Below are positions 13,288-24,284 of a stretch of 28,394 bases of DNA, in pieces; the stretch's first letter is position 1; each line of letters opens with the position of its first letter. Source of the DNA: Ichthyophthirius multifiliis (taxonomy: Eukaryota > Ciliophora > Oligohymenophorea > Hymenostomatida); assembly GCF_000220395.1 (NCBI RefSeq), contig NW_004086865.1, forward strand, positions 1 through 28,394. The letters run 5' to 3'. The notes beneath the pieces are model-generated. The model was given only the letters and a program-made list of their open reading frames with translations, did no database searches and was not told the origin of the DNA. Both the position numbers and the translations under genes were made by a program.

Positions 13288-15656
13288 CCTTTATATATAT
13301 AAATATAAAATTTATTTTTTAGGATTTACTTAATGGTTTAATTTTGGTGTAAAATTTTGGGGCGAAAAAGACTAAAAAATTAATTTCCAAATTATAAATT
13401 GCCGATAAAAGTCTTCCCTTTTTTTACAGGGAATGAAATTTTATATAGGAAATGTAGATTATGTAAATGGTGTTTAATGGTAAAAATTTTCTGGGGAAAT
13501 CTAGTATAATAAATCAGGCTTTCGAAGAAAAAATCCAGAAGATGAAAATTAGGAAAATCTTCCTTTATCTGATTTCTTCTATACTCTTAAATTTTCATAC
13601 ACGTTCCAAAATTAAGGCGATAGAGTATTATTTTCTTTCTAAAAACCATATACGTTTGCAGATTTAGTAAATTTTGTGGAAAAGATGGAAAATATATTAA
13701 AAAAAATGCAGAATTCAGTTGATGAATTTAACTAAAAAACACGATCTTTGACAATTATTACTGAAAATATTTTCTATAAAAAGGAGAACGTGGGAGGATC
13801 TAGGCTAGGTTTGGCTATTTATTTAATAGAAATTTCAGCAAGTAAAAAAATTAAATAAATACTGCCATACGATAGAAGAAAAATAATATTTATTATTGCT
13901 AGATAGCATCCAGCAGAAACACCAAGTTCATTAATAGTTTAAGGATTAATCGAATATTTATTATCAGATGACATTGCAGCTTAAAAATTAAGAGAAATCT
14001 TTATTTTTAAAATAGCTCCAATGATAAACCCAGATGGAGTTTCAGTAGGAAATACAAGAACAAATATATCAGGAAGTGATTTAAATAGGTTTAAAAAAAT
14101 AATAATATATTTATAAATGATAAAAATATATATATAATGTATATATATAAATATATGTTTTTTATTTTATATATATATACATATATATATTTATTTAATT
14201 ATATTATATAATTATAAAAATATTTATTTATATATAGATAATGGGATAATCCATCAGAGAGCTTAGATCCTGAAATTTTCTATTTAAAATAATATATGAT
14301 AAAATACTGTTTTAGAAAAGAGATATATTTTTTTTTAGATATTCACGCTTCAAGTACCTAAAAGAATTGTTTTATGTTCGGTTGTGAATAAGCTAATGGT
14401 ATAAAATCTAATCTAAAATGGGCATCAAATCGCTTATTTTTAAAAATAATGCATGAATAAATGCCTTGTTTCAATTATTAATAATGCGAAATGTCTTTAA
14501 AATAGTAAAATCTATCCACGGCAAGGGCTATAGTCTAGAATGAGCTTAAAGCTAGGTTTTCGTTTATTTTCGATGCCAGTTTTTTTGGGTGGGAAACTAA
14601 TAGATATTTTTTAATGAAAAATGAATAATAAGTTGATTAATAAAAACTGATTTCATAATAAGAAATGGGAAAAATTGATTATGATTAATAAATATAAATT
14701 AAAGAGTAAGTTTTTGAAAATAAAAATCTTTTCTAATATAAGAATAAATAAGAGATTATAGAATTTTAAGAAAATGATTATTTAAATATGGGAATCGATA
14801 TATGCAATAATTTATTGAAATTTACTCTAATTTAATAGACTATGGTATAGGAATCATTTAAAAATAACGGAGATTTAATACTTATTACTAATAATTAAAT
14901 CTTAGATGAGAAAATTATAAAACCATTAGATGATTCAAAGTTATCTACACCTAAAAAAAAACATAATAAATAAGCTTTAAGTATAAATAATTCGTTTTCG
15001 TCACTTTAAAAAACTAAAACAAATACAAATAATAAAGTCTCGTCTTTTTTAAGTAAAATTAAAAAAAGATAATTAGTAAAGGAAAATAGTAAAAATAATA
15101 TTATTTCGGAAACTTCAGTTATTTAAGAAAATTAAGATTAAAATATGTCTTTAATAGGTCCTTTATAGAAAATCTAATTATCTTTATTTTAAAAAGAAAC
15201 AATGTAAAATAAATAAAAAGATATGTAGGAAAATACATAATTTTAAGAAAATTAAAAAAATATTTAATAATAATAAATACAAGTTTAAGAATAATAATCA
15301 TAAATAAATGATAGCATATAAATAAACTATCCTAATTCTCTTAATTCTCCTAATTCTCTTAATTCTCCTAATTCTCCTAATTCTCCTGATTCTCCTAATT
15401 CTCCTAAAAAATAATAAATAAATAATGTATTAAAAAGAAAAAAAACCCTTTTTTAAATAATATTCTTAAATAATAAGAATTAATTAAAAGTTATTATCCT
15501 AATATGCGTTCTTTTTTTTGGAGAGATTATTTTACTTAAGAAGAAATTTAATAATTTGTAGATGAAAATAAAAAATTAAATAAATAAATTAATTTAATGA
15601 AAAATTATTAAAATTAAGATTATGATACTGACTCAGGTAATATATATATACATATG

Positions 15657-15695
<39 letters not shown>

Positions 15696-16778
15696 TTTTA
15701 TATTTATATTTTATTTATATTTTATTTATATTTATTTTTATATTTTATATTTTATATTAATAGCTCCTGAAGATGATTTAATAAATCCAAAAATATTTTT
15801 CAAAAAATTGAAATAATTTTAAATAAATATATAAGAAGAATCTTTAGATGAGTTATAATAAAAAGAAATTAAAATAAAAATATTAATATTGTATTTAATA
15901 ATGAATAATTTATTTTAAAAAATACTGAAAAATTTAAAATGTAAATGTATAAAATAAAAATTTGAATTATTTAGAGAATTATTTAGTTGATTTATAATAA
16001 AATGAGAAAAAAAAATTACCAAAGAAAATAATTTATAAAAAAAAAATCAAGAAAATTAAAATTATGATAATAAAAATTATTTTATAAATAAAAATATTTC
16101 TTAAGATTTTTAAATTAAAAAATGTAATAAAAGTACAAGTAAAGATTCATTTTTTTTCGATAAATTATAATAAATAGATAAAAATTAAAATAAAAATAAA
16201 GTATAAAATATATTTTAAATTACAAAAAAAAACATCAATCAAAATTAAACTAAAAGTGAAGATTTTAAATTAAATAATAGACTCCTAAGGCCAAGACTAG
16301 AAATTATAAAAGTTAAAAATCCATTTATTCCCTCCCCAAAATAAATTTCTTAAATATATTAGTATAATAACCTGTCCAAAATTAATAAAAAGGGGAGTAT
16401 TTCACATAATTTTTAATTAACAACTTACGACTAAAACAATTTTTTCAAGCAAAATCATTCTAATGTTGAAAATAAATAAAAAGAATCTAGAGAAAGGAAA
16501 TACATGTAGTTCCGTGTTTCTAATACATAATTTGGATCTTCAGTTTTATTTTAAAAAATTTAAAAAGAAAATTAAAATAAAAAAATACAAAAACATTAAT
16601 TTTTTATTAATAAAATAATAATATTAATAATAATAATAATTTTATTTAAAATTTTAGAAAAATTTTAAATAAAAATAATAAATTAGAAAAATTATTTAAA
16701 AAAAATATATAAGATGTTAAAAAATAGTTAATTAGTATATTAATAAATAATGAATAAAATGAAAATTGTATTTTGTGA
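12474..16778 (+). CDS. Cytosolic carboxypeptidase (M14, CCP/AGBL-like)
   Basis: Exons 12474-12662, 12705-13028, 13082-13214, 13323-14088, 14238-15636, 15764-about 15940 and about 16007-16778; roughly 1,250 residues. CCPs trim glutamates from tubulin tails in cilia and cytoplasm. Residues 1-171 form an N-terminal part with a Cys pair region ([14 protein letters not shown]) I cannot name. The CCP N-domain follows ([28 protein letters not shown]), then the peptidase: zinc ligands His411/Glu414 in [10 protein letters not shown], then [22 protein letters not shown] with Asn470/Arg471, zinc ligand His507 in FLDIHASST, and FMFGCEQ. The usual catalytic Glu of the motif (T-x-E-x-S) is replaced by Asp583 in [10 protein letters not shown] ~650-residue Gln/Asn/Ser tail carries an NSP repeat. 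In the tail, frames join only if one base is added within 15406-15450 and another near 16553-16580, both in A-runs; read literally the frame would end at TGA 15598-15600. The identity is secure; the tail structure is not. Confidence 0.88.
13221..13282. repeat. TA dinucleotide repeat in an intron
   Basis: Long TA repeat inside the third intron (13215-13322) of the carboxypeptidase gene. Confidence 0.9.
15334..15405 (+). repeat. Eight 9-bp units encoding Asn-Ser-Pro/Leu
   Basis: Eight tandem 9-base units (consensus AATTCTCCT) in the carboxypeptidase tail, translating as [24 protein letters not shown]. The Ser-Pro pairs could be proline-directed kinase sites. The frame break of this gene lies just after the repeat. 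Confidence 0.92.
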
Positions 16779-17461
16779 ATATATAAATAGATATAAATAT
16801 AAAATAAATATAAATATTAATATATATATATATATATAAATATATATTTAATTATAAAAAAATAAATATATTTTTATTTTATTTTTATATATTTATATAA
16901 TTAATTACTTTTGATATATAAATATTATCAATAATAATGATTTTTTCAAATTTTCATATTATTATGTCTATTTTTCATTTAAAAAAAAAATTAAAAAAAT
17001 ATAATCATGACCTTTTTTATATTAAATACTATATATTTATTGTAAAAAAAAGTATATATATTTATTTATATATTTATATTTATATATTTATATTTATAAT
17101 AATATTTATATTTATAATTTATAAAAAATTTATTTTTTACTTTTATTTTTAAAATATCTTTTTTTATATATATTTAATTTAAATTATAAATTATTTTATA
17201 TTATTAATTTTATTTTTATTATATTTGTTGTAATTATTTATATTTTTTTCAAATATATAATATTTAATTAAAATTTATTATCTTGTATAATTTTATTATA
17301 ATTAATTTATATATTATTTTTTTTTTTTTTTTATTTAATGATAATATTAAATATTCTATATTTTTAACCTATTTTTATATTATTATATCAATTATTATTA
17401 ATTAAATATTTTATATAAAAAATTTTAATTGTAAAAAAAGAAAAATTAACATAAAAAACTT
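16779..17461. other. AT-rich region between convergent genes
   Basis: Separates the 3' ends of the carboxypeptidase (+) and p24 (-) genes. It is dominated by TATTTA-type and TA stretches (16820-16840, 17050-17125) and a T-run near 17323-17337. Open frames here translate to Ile/Tyr/Phe repeats and are not credible genes. Confidence 0.55.
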
Positions 17462-18364
17462 TCAAATTTTTTAAAAAGTTTAACTAAAATAATTCTATAA
17501 TGAATTAATTATAATATATATTTATAAAATCGCGAGAATAAAAATGATTAATATTTTAAAAATACTACATATTCTTATTCTTTTATTAGTATTTTATAAA
17601 ACTAATTTATATAATAAATAAAGTAATTATAAAAAATAAAAACTACTTTTTGAATGCATAATTGATCTTTGATAATCTGTTTTATATTATCTATTTATTT
17701 TTTCTAATTTTCTATTTATCTGTTACAATTATCTTAATTTATCAAATATATGTTCTTTTTTGTTATATTATATATATATATATATATACAAATATAATTA
17801 ATTATAATTTTTTATTATAAAAATACATTAAAATATACTTTTAAATTTAAAAATTAATATATATATTTTATATAAAAAAATAATGTTTTATTTATTTAAA
17901 AAAATTATTCTTTTTTTTTATATAAAATATATATTTTTTAATTATACCTGATGTTACAAAATTATTTTCTAAAACATTTTACCAATTAAAATTTAATATT
18001 TTTTAATAACCATCTTTATTATAAAAGCATATTTATAAAATTACATTAGAAACTGGAGTATATTTATATTTATAATCAATAACGTTTTCAGATTAGTTAA
18101 TCAATTAATTATCTGATTCTGTGAAATTAAATATCTAATATATACTATTTATTATTATTATTTTTTTTATTTTTATTTTTTTACTTTCATTTCAACTTAT
18201 TTTTCTCCTTATCCTGATACATGATATTCTAATTTAAATCTTCGATTTTCAAATGCTTTAGTTTTAAAACATGCTTAGTTAAATTATTTATATAATAATA
18301 TTTCTAATTATTAAGAAAATTAAAATTTTATTAGTAAAAGCAATAAAGTTTATAATATGAACAT
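17462..18364 (-). CDS. p24/emp24 (TMED) family cargo receptor, 204 aa
   Basis: Four exons, 18364-18185, 18134-17948, 17754-17647 and 17601-17462, give exactly 205 codons including TGA, with all intron phases matching (50, 193, 45 nt). The size and layout are those of p24 proteins, which cycle between ER and Golgi in COPI/COPII vesicles and help load cargo. Seen in order: signal peptide MFILQTLLLLLIKFQFS (1-17); a GOLD domain with the family's two cysteines, Cys32 (ACFKTKAFENRRFKLEYHV) and Cys96 (VILQICFYNKDG); a coiled-coil (about 123-155, ending KTDYQRSIMHSK); the pre-membrane stretch QNTNKRIRICS; one membrane span with the typical internal Gln (LIIFILAILQIYIII, about 175-190); and a 14-residue cytosolic tail NSLQNYFSQTFQKI. 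The tail has aromatic residues that could serve as an ER-export signal but lacks a clear KKxx motif. The next gene upstream on the same strand is ArfGAP-like. Confidence 0.9.
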
Positions 18365-18459
18365 ATTTTTTATTTTTATTTAGAGAAAAAAAAAAATATC
18401 TTTTTTTTTTATTTATATACAAAATTATAATAAGTAGTATTTTTTTTTATTATTTACAA

Positions 18460-18680
18460 TTTTTTTTTTATTTAATTTAAATTTTCAATTATCCTTTTAA
18501 AAAAAAGTCTTTATTTAACAAAATTTTTATTTTGCAAACTTTTCTATATTTTCTTTTTTATTTATTACTATTTTATTTATTTTCAAAAAATAAAAATAAA
18601 AAATAATTTTAAATAATAATATAAATATAAGTTCACATAAAAAAAATATATATTATATTATGTTTTTATTCCATATATAA
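18460..18680. repeat. Tandem direct repeat, copy 1 (~221 bp)
   Basis: Starts with a T10 run and ends with CCATATATAA. It is repeated immediately downstream with almost no change other than lengths of A/T runs. It lies in the 5' flank of the p24 gene, in the intergenic stretch 18365-19006, and carries no coding frame. Confidence 0.93.
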
Positions 18681-18911
18681 TTTTTTTTTTATTTAATTTA
18701 AATTTTCAATTATCCTTTTAAAAAAAAGTCTTTATTTAACAAAATTTTTATTTTGCAAACTTTTCTATATTTTCTTTTTTTATTTATTACTATTTTATTT
18801 ATTTTCAAAAAAAATAAAAATAAAAAAATAATTTTAAATAATAATATAAATATAAGTTCACATAAAAAAAAAAAATATATATTATATTATGATTTTTATT
18901 CCATATATAAT
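18681..18911. repeat. Tandem direct repeat, copy 2 (~231 bp)
   Basis: Near-identical second copy of 18460-18680, differing mainly by a few extra A residues in homopolymers and one base before the final TTTTTATTCC. The low divergence points to a recent duplication (or an assembly artefact). Remaining intergenic sequence on either side (18365-18459, 18912-19006) shows nothing else. Confidence 0.93.
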
Positions 18912-19006
18912 ATTAGTTCTTATATCTAATAGATTATATAAACTAGAATAAAAAAATTATATATATATATATGAAAATTAAATTAATAATTTTAATTATA
19001 TTTGCA

Positions 19007-19061
19007 TCATTATTTTTAAAAAAATTAAAAATTATTATAAAATTCTAAATAAAACTTTAAG

Positions 19062-19093
<32 letters not shown>

Positions 19094-20074
19094 TATATAT
19101 ATATTTATATTACACTTAAATCATTTATTTAATGTCCATATTTATTTTATAAATTAATTTTTGTTTATTAAGCAATATCCTTTAATTATATTGTTTTAAA
19201 TGAGATTTCTTCTTTAACAACATCTGCTTTTTCCCTTAAACTTTCTTTTATCATTTAAAATTTCATTTATTTAAGTTCAAAATCTTCATTTCTGTAATAC
19301 TCTTTAGTATTATTTATTATATATTGCTACTTTTCTTATATTTATTCTTTCGTTTTATTTACAAAATTTTAAATTTTTTTTTGTACTTAGCTTTTTTCCA
19401 GTTATTATTCTATCTAAAAAAATAAAGATTATTTAAAAAAAAAAAAATTAAAATATAAAAATACCTTTACCTTATTATTCTATACATAACCAATAAATTA
19501 AGTATAAATTTAGTTTTTTTAAGAATTATTTTGTTCCATATTAATATTTATTTCATATTATTAATTTTTTAATAAAAAATAAACATATTTATCATCACAT
19601 AACTCATATTATTATATTAAAGCTTTTCCAACATTTTCTTATAACTTTTTGTTTATTTATTTTATTTTTTTATATTAAATTTACTTATTTTATATATTCT
19701 TTTATTTTTTATTAACTGTAAAATATTTAACTATATTCTCTTATATCTAAATCATTTTCATTTATATAATCTTTTAATTATTTATTTCCACCATTTTAGG
19801 CAAATAATATATATTTTTTATCCCTATATATATATATATTTTATTTTTTTAACAATTTTTTATTTTACCATAAATTTGAATCATAAAATATAATTTGGCT
19901 TATTTTTTTTCCATATAATAAATGTAAACTACAATGTTTTAAACATAAAAATATTCCCAAATTTATTGAAACTCCAAATTATTCATATAATAATTAATTA
20001 CATTCAAAACATTTATTATTATCTTATTATTCCATTATTAATTTTAGAGCTTTTATTACTAGAAATTTATCCAT
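19007..20074 (-). CDS. ArfGAP-like protein with degenerate catalytic site, ~293 aa
   Basis: Exons 20074-19854, 19823-19685, 19644-19471, 19413-19114 and probably 19054-19007 (TGA 19009-19007); the first intron is only 30 nt and keeps phase. Residues ~15-90 follow the ArfGAP zinc-finger pattern: NNKCFECNQLLYEQFGVS, INLGIFLCLKH, LYGKKISQI, then Trp and an Asn-rich GGNKQLKDYI. ArfGAPs normally switch off Arf GTPases on Golgi and other membranes. Against the consensus C-x2-C...C-x2-C-S-G-I-H-R, the fourth ligand aligns with His (CLKH) and the catalytic arginine finger aligns with Leu; the spacing between the Cys pairs is two residues longer. GTPase activation is therefore doubtful. After the finger come a short helical part (ENVGKALIQQYELCDDKYV) and a Lys/Glu/Gln coiled-coil (about 180-275). 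The last exon is the least certain because the preceding intron is TA-repeat. It lies upstream of, and codirectional with, the p24 gene. Confidence 0.68.
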
Positions 20075-20553
20075 TTTTTCTTTAAAATAATAAACAATAT
20101 TTATATATTTTATAAAAACAAAAAAACAATATTAAAATAAAATATAAATTCATTATTTTATTAAAAAAAGGTAAATAAAAAGAAAAAATAATTTAATTTA
20201 TAAAATATATAGTATAAAGCTAGTTTTATGATTTAAGAATAATCGAAAAAAATTCCGAAATTACCATAATATATATAAATTATCAATTAAAGCAAATATT
20301 TTTTTTCTCAAAAATAAATTAATATATATAATTTTTTTTTAAAAAAAATATAAAAAAACATATATAATTTTATTTTTAGGTATAAAATTAAAAAAAAAAT
20401 ATAAGTTTTATTGAGAAAAAATTAATTAAAAATAAAAAAAAAACATATATTTTTATCCCTCCCCACAAAAAAAAATTCAATTAAAATAAATTATTTACTA
20501 TTAAAAAAAAAAATAAGAATATATACAAATAAAAAAAAAAAAAAACAAAAAGT
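20075..20553. other. AT-rich intergenic region
   Basis: Upstream flank of the ArfGAP-like gene and downstream flank of the methyltransferase gene, both on the minus strand. It is mostly A-runs and T-runs. A slightly less AT-rich patch at about 20215-20270 was read on both strands and gives no recognisable protein or RNA. Confidence 0.5.
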
Positions 20554-21489
20554 TCATTTTTTTTCCCAAAAATACGTAAGTTCATTTTTATTACAAGAAA
20601 GATGGAAAATCTAACAATTTTAAAATTCATTTTAAAACTTTTAAATAATTTCAAAATCCGGCAAGCCCTAAAACTTGATACTGGCCACAATAAAACTAAC
20701 ATTTCCACTCTAAATCCATTTTTATATATATTCAAAAGCCTTATTTGGTTAACAGGCAACATCGAAAAACATCCAATCAAATAAAAATCCTTCTTTTGGT
20801 AAAATTTTAAACGCATCCTATTAAATAAATTCCATTTTTTAATAATACATTAATTTTTTATCAACTTTACTTCTATCTATAGACAAAATATTACTTTCGA
20901 ATTATTACAAAACCCAAGTCCAACCGCCTGGTGATGCTCCTAATTCTAATATTTTTTCGTTTTTTTAAGGAACTTTATTTATTAAACAGAATAACTCCCA
21001 TAATTTTAAATATGCCCTACTTGGGGGATTTATTTTATCTTACAAGAAAAGTAATTCGCCATTTGTAAATTTATTAGAGCATTTTAAAGAGAATAGAATT
21101 TCATTTTCATTTAAAAAAGTAAATGAGTTCAAAAAATTTAGTTTATTTGAAAATATAGGAAATTAAAAGTCCTTAGTTTTTATATAAGGAAGTTTTTCCT
21201 ATATTAATTTTATCCGATTTTTTAAAAAATCCTAGTGTATATAAAAATACCAAAAATTGGATATTTTTTTCAACTCTTTTGCAGTTTATTTAATTGATTA
21301 AAATTATATTACATTTAAGTCTTCCCATGTATTTTAAGACCAATATATATGTTTTTCGGAATACTCAGTTATATATAGACGACCTATTTATTCTAATATT
21401 TGTATTTTGTTAAATTTTAACTCTTCTATTAAGTTTTTTTCGTACATAAAAGGAGCTAAATAAGCTTTTTAATTTTTTAGTGATTTCAT
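20554..21489 (-). CDS. FtsJ/RlmM-like RNA 2'-O-methyltransferase, 311 aa
   Basis: Intronless, ATG at 21489-21487 after an A-run, TGA at 20556-20554. The C-terminal half is an FtsJ-type, SAM-dependent Rossmann methyltransferase. It shows PPSRAYLKLWELF (156-168), SAM motif I ILELGASPGGWTWVL (about 180-194), the acidic end of strand 2 in LSIDRSK, motif IV DWMFFDVACQP, and SIKFQGLPDF. A K-D-K-E tetrad typical of 2'-O-methyltransferases can be laid out as Lys162, Asp243, Lys272 and Glu303. The SRAYLKLWE plus GASPGGWT pair is most like bacterial RlmM (23S rRNA C2498 ribose methylation) and its eukaryotic relatives rather than the FBL/MRM2 types; that assignment is from memory. The N-terminal 150 residues (YLAPFMYEKNLIEEL..., SEKHIYWSQNTWED) fit the substrate-binding part of RlmM-like proteins. 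No targeting peptide is clear, so rRNA, mitochondrial rRNA or tRNA are all possible targets. Confidence 0.88.
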
Positions 21490-21576
21490 TTTTTTTTTGT
21501 TAAATGAATTAATTTAATAAATATATATATATATATAAATTATTATTTACAAAAAAAAAAAAAAAAAAATTTTTTT

Positions 21577-22825
21577 TCATTTTTTTTTTCATTTTTATTT
21601 TTCCTTTGTCTGCCTAATCAATTTATTCATTATGGAATAATTTAAGACAAATTTTAACTCTTTATTTGAATTATTCCGAAATATGTTCGGTTTCGAAATA
21701 AATAAACTTAAGTGCTTTATACATATCACTATCTGATTACATAATTTTAACTACATTTTCTCCTTTATCTGCGTTTTTACATAAAGTAAGTATAACAATT
21801 AAACATTTATCAAGAATATCTCCTTAAACTACATTTTTAATTAAATCTTTAATATAAGTAAGTATCCTAAAATATTATGAACTTATATCAGACATCTCAA
21901 TATGTGTAGTATTAGAATTATCTGCCTCTATAATTTTAGCAAGTACACTCAAAAGTTCAGATTTTAAAGCAACATCGAAATAAAGTTCATCTTCTTCTAA
22001 ATTAGATTCAGAAGGAGCAATTATCATATTATATATAAGATGTCTTTTATTAATTATTTAAGAAAATATGATTTCTTTTTAAGAAAGTAATTGCTTTATT
22101 AATTAAATAGAAGTACATAAAACATCTACATTATATCTAGTATTTGATATATTTTTATATTAAGTTAGTATATTTAAAAGCTTTTATTCGATTTATTTTT
22201 CAATAAAAGATTCTAAAATTAAAAAAATTTCGCTTAAGTTTTATATTAATTTTAATGAATAATTTACAATTTTTTAATCAACACTTTCAAGTTTTTATAA
22301 TACTATGTTTATACCATCATTTTTTTAAATAGTGAATTTCGAGTCCTTTATTTAGCAAGATATGTTAAGTAAAGCTATACATGCAAGTAGTTAGAGTGAT
22401 AAGTCTTCGTGTTTATCGTAAATATTTATTATAGGCAATATTAATTCGAGAATTAATTATTATACTTACTCTGTTATTTATAAATCTTCCTTTTTTTTAC
22501 TTAATTTGTTGATTAAATGGCTACATACAGCTTTTTTTAAATCAACAGAATCATATTCTTATAAAAAATATATCATAATAGAGGTATATAATTAAGGCTA
22601 CATTTCATATATTAAAAGTTAATCATAAAAATAATGCTTTTAAATCAATTTTATCATTACTTTTTCATTAAAAGTATAATTATTTAAATTCTCAATACTT
22701 TTTTCAAATTATTTTATAATACCATTAAATTAAAATTCACCCTCTTCCTAACAAAAAAATAAACAATAATCAAGAATTTCTTGTATTTGAACTTTAATAT
22801 TCTAAATATAAAAAATAGTTACATA

Positions 22826-22878
<53 letters not shown>

Positions 22879-24238
22879 AGTCAGTACAACCTAATATAAC
22901 ATCATCTAATGTAAATAAATTTCCAAATATTCCACCATCTAAACAATATGCTAAATACCTATTTTTTTATTATATTTTTTTTATTTTTATTACTTTTATA
23001 TATACATATATTGTATACCTAGATAACTTCTATCGCCAAATCATTTTTTATTTATTTTATAGAATTTAATTATATGCTTAAGTACTTTTCTCTAATTCTT
23101 CTTTACTTATATTATTTCCTTTTTTTTAATTTTTGTAAGATTATTGCTAATTGATTTCTTATATAATATTAATATTATCATCGTGGTCTTATATCAGTTT
23201 TTCTCCATCAATTAAAGATTTATTAAATGTATGTTATATCATTTTTCTTTCTATAATTTATAAACTATCCTCATTAAAAAAAGTACAATCTAAATCTTAC
23301 CCTAATTAACCTTATTTAAATTTGTTTTTAATAATATCAATATCTTTGGCTTTTATTTTTTTAAATTATTTAATCTTATTATCTTAATCTAATAAATTTA
23401 ACACTTTTTTTATAAATTCAAGTCCATAAATTATATATTTCGGATATATTTTGTCTAATTTAAATATATATTATATCTATATATATATATATTAAAATAC
23501 CATTTAAAGTTAATAAATACGCATATTATTCATAATCAATAGAAAGCGAATCACATTTAGCTTTTATTAAGGTTTTATATACATTTTAATTAATATTTTT
23601 ATAATAAAAAGAGTCTGCGACTTATCTAATAATTTAAATTATTTCACATTCTTTTTAATTTCCAATTTTAATTTAGATTTTATTATTATTTCCTTGTATA
23701 CTTTATTTGTTTCCGAAAATTACTAATGCTATATCATTAAAATTATCTAATAAAGGTGGTAAATACATTCTTCTTAAAATAATTATTCCTATAGTCTTTA
23801 CGGCTTTATTAGATACTCTTACTTTAATTTATAGTTCCCAACCTTTCCATTATGATAGATCTTCAGTATAATTATGTCTTTTATTATATTAATTAGATGA
23901 TAAAATATAAAAAGTGTCATAATTATGTTCTTATACTATATATTAAGCATAATATAGAGCATATTATTCCAAATCCTTTCTTATTCCCATACTTTTTATA
24001 ATTTCTAAGGGCAACATGTCTGTTATTTATACAAATATTTAACAGTCTTAATACTTTTTGAATATATATTATATAAAAATTAAAAATTATATAAAGATTA
24101 CTTTTTTAAATTAATAAAATCCATTTTAAATAAAATTAAAATCTAAATTCATATGAAAACAATAACCATTCAAAAACTATTTGCTTTCTTAAACTTTCTA
24201 ATTTTCTAAATAAGTTTCAAATAAAAAACTAGGAGGTG

Positions 24239-24284
<46 letters not shown>

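Noticed and set aside
16937-17152. Open frame of 71 codons rich in Ile, Tyr and Phe.
   Set aside because: The sequence is TATTTA-type low-complexity DNA; the translation is repetitive and lies between two convergent gene ends.
17544-17672. A 42-codon plus-strand frame starting with a hydrophobic, signal-like segment.
   Set aside because: It is antisense to the last two exons of the p24 gene; the hydrophobicity mirrors the p24 membrane span on the other strand.
20602-20784. Plus-strand open frame of 60 codons.
   Set aside because: It is antisense to the methyltransferase gene, whose motifs and full-length frame are on the minus strand.
20763-20790. An apparent frame break in motif IV of the methyltransferase.
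   Set aside because: Recounting the T-run (five T) shows the frame is continuous through DWMFFDVACQP.
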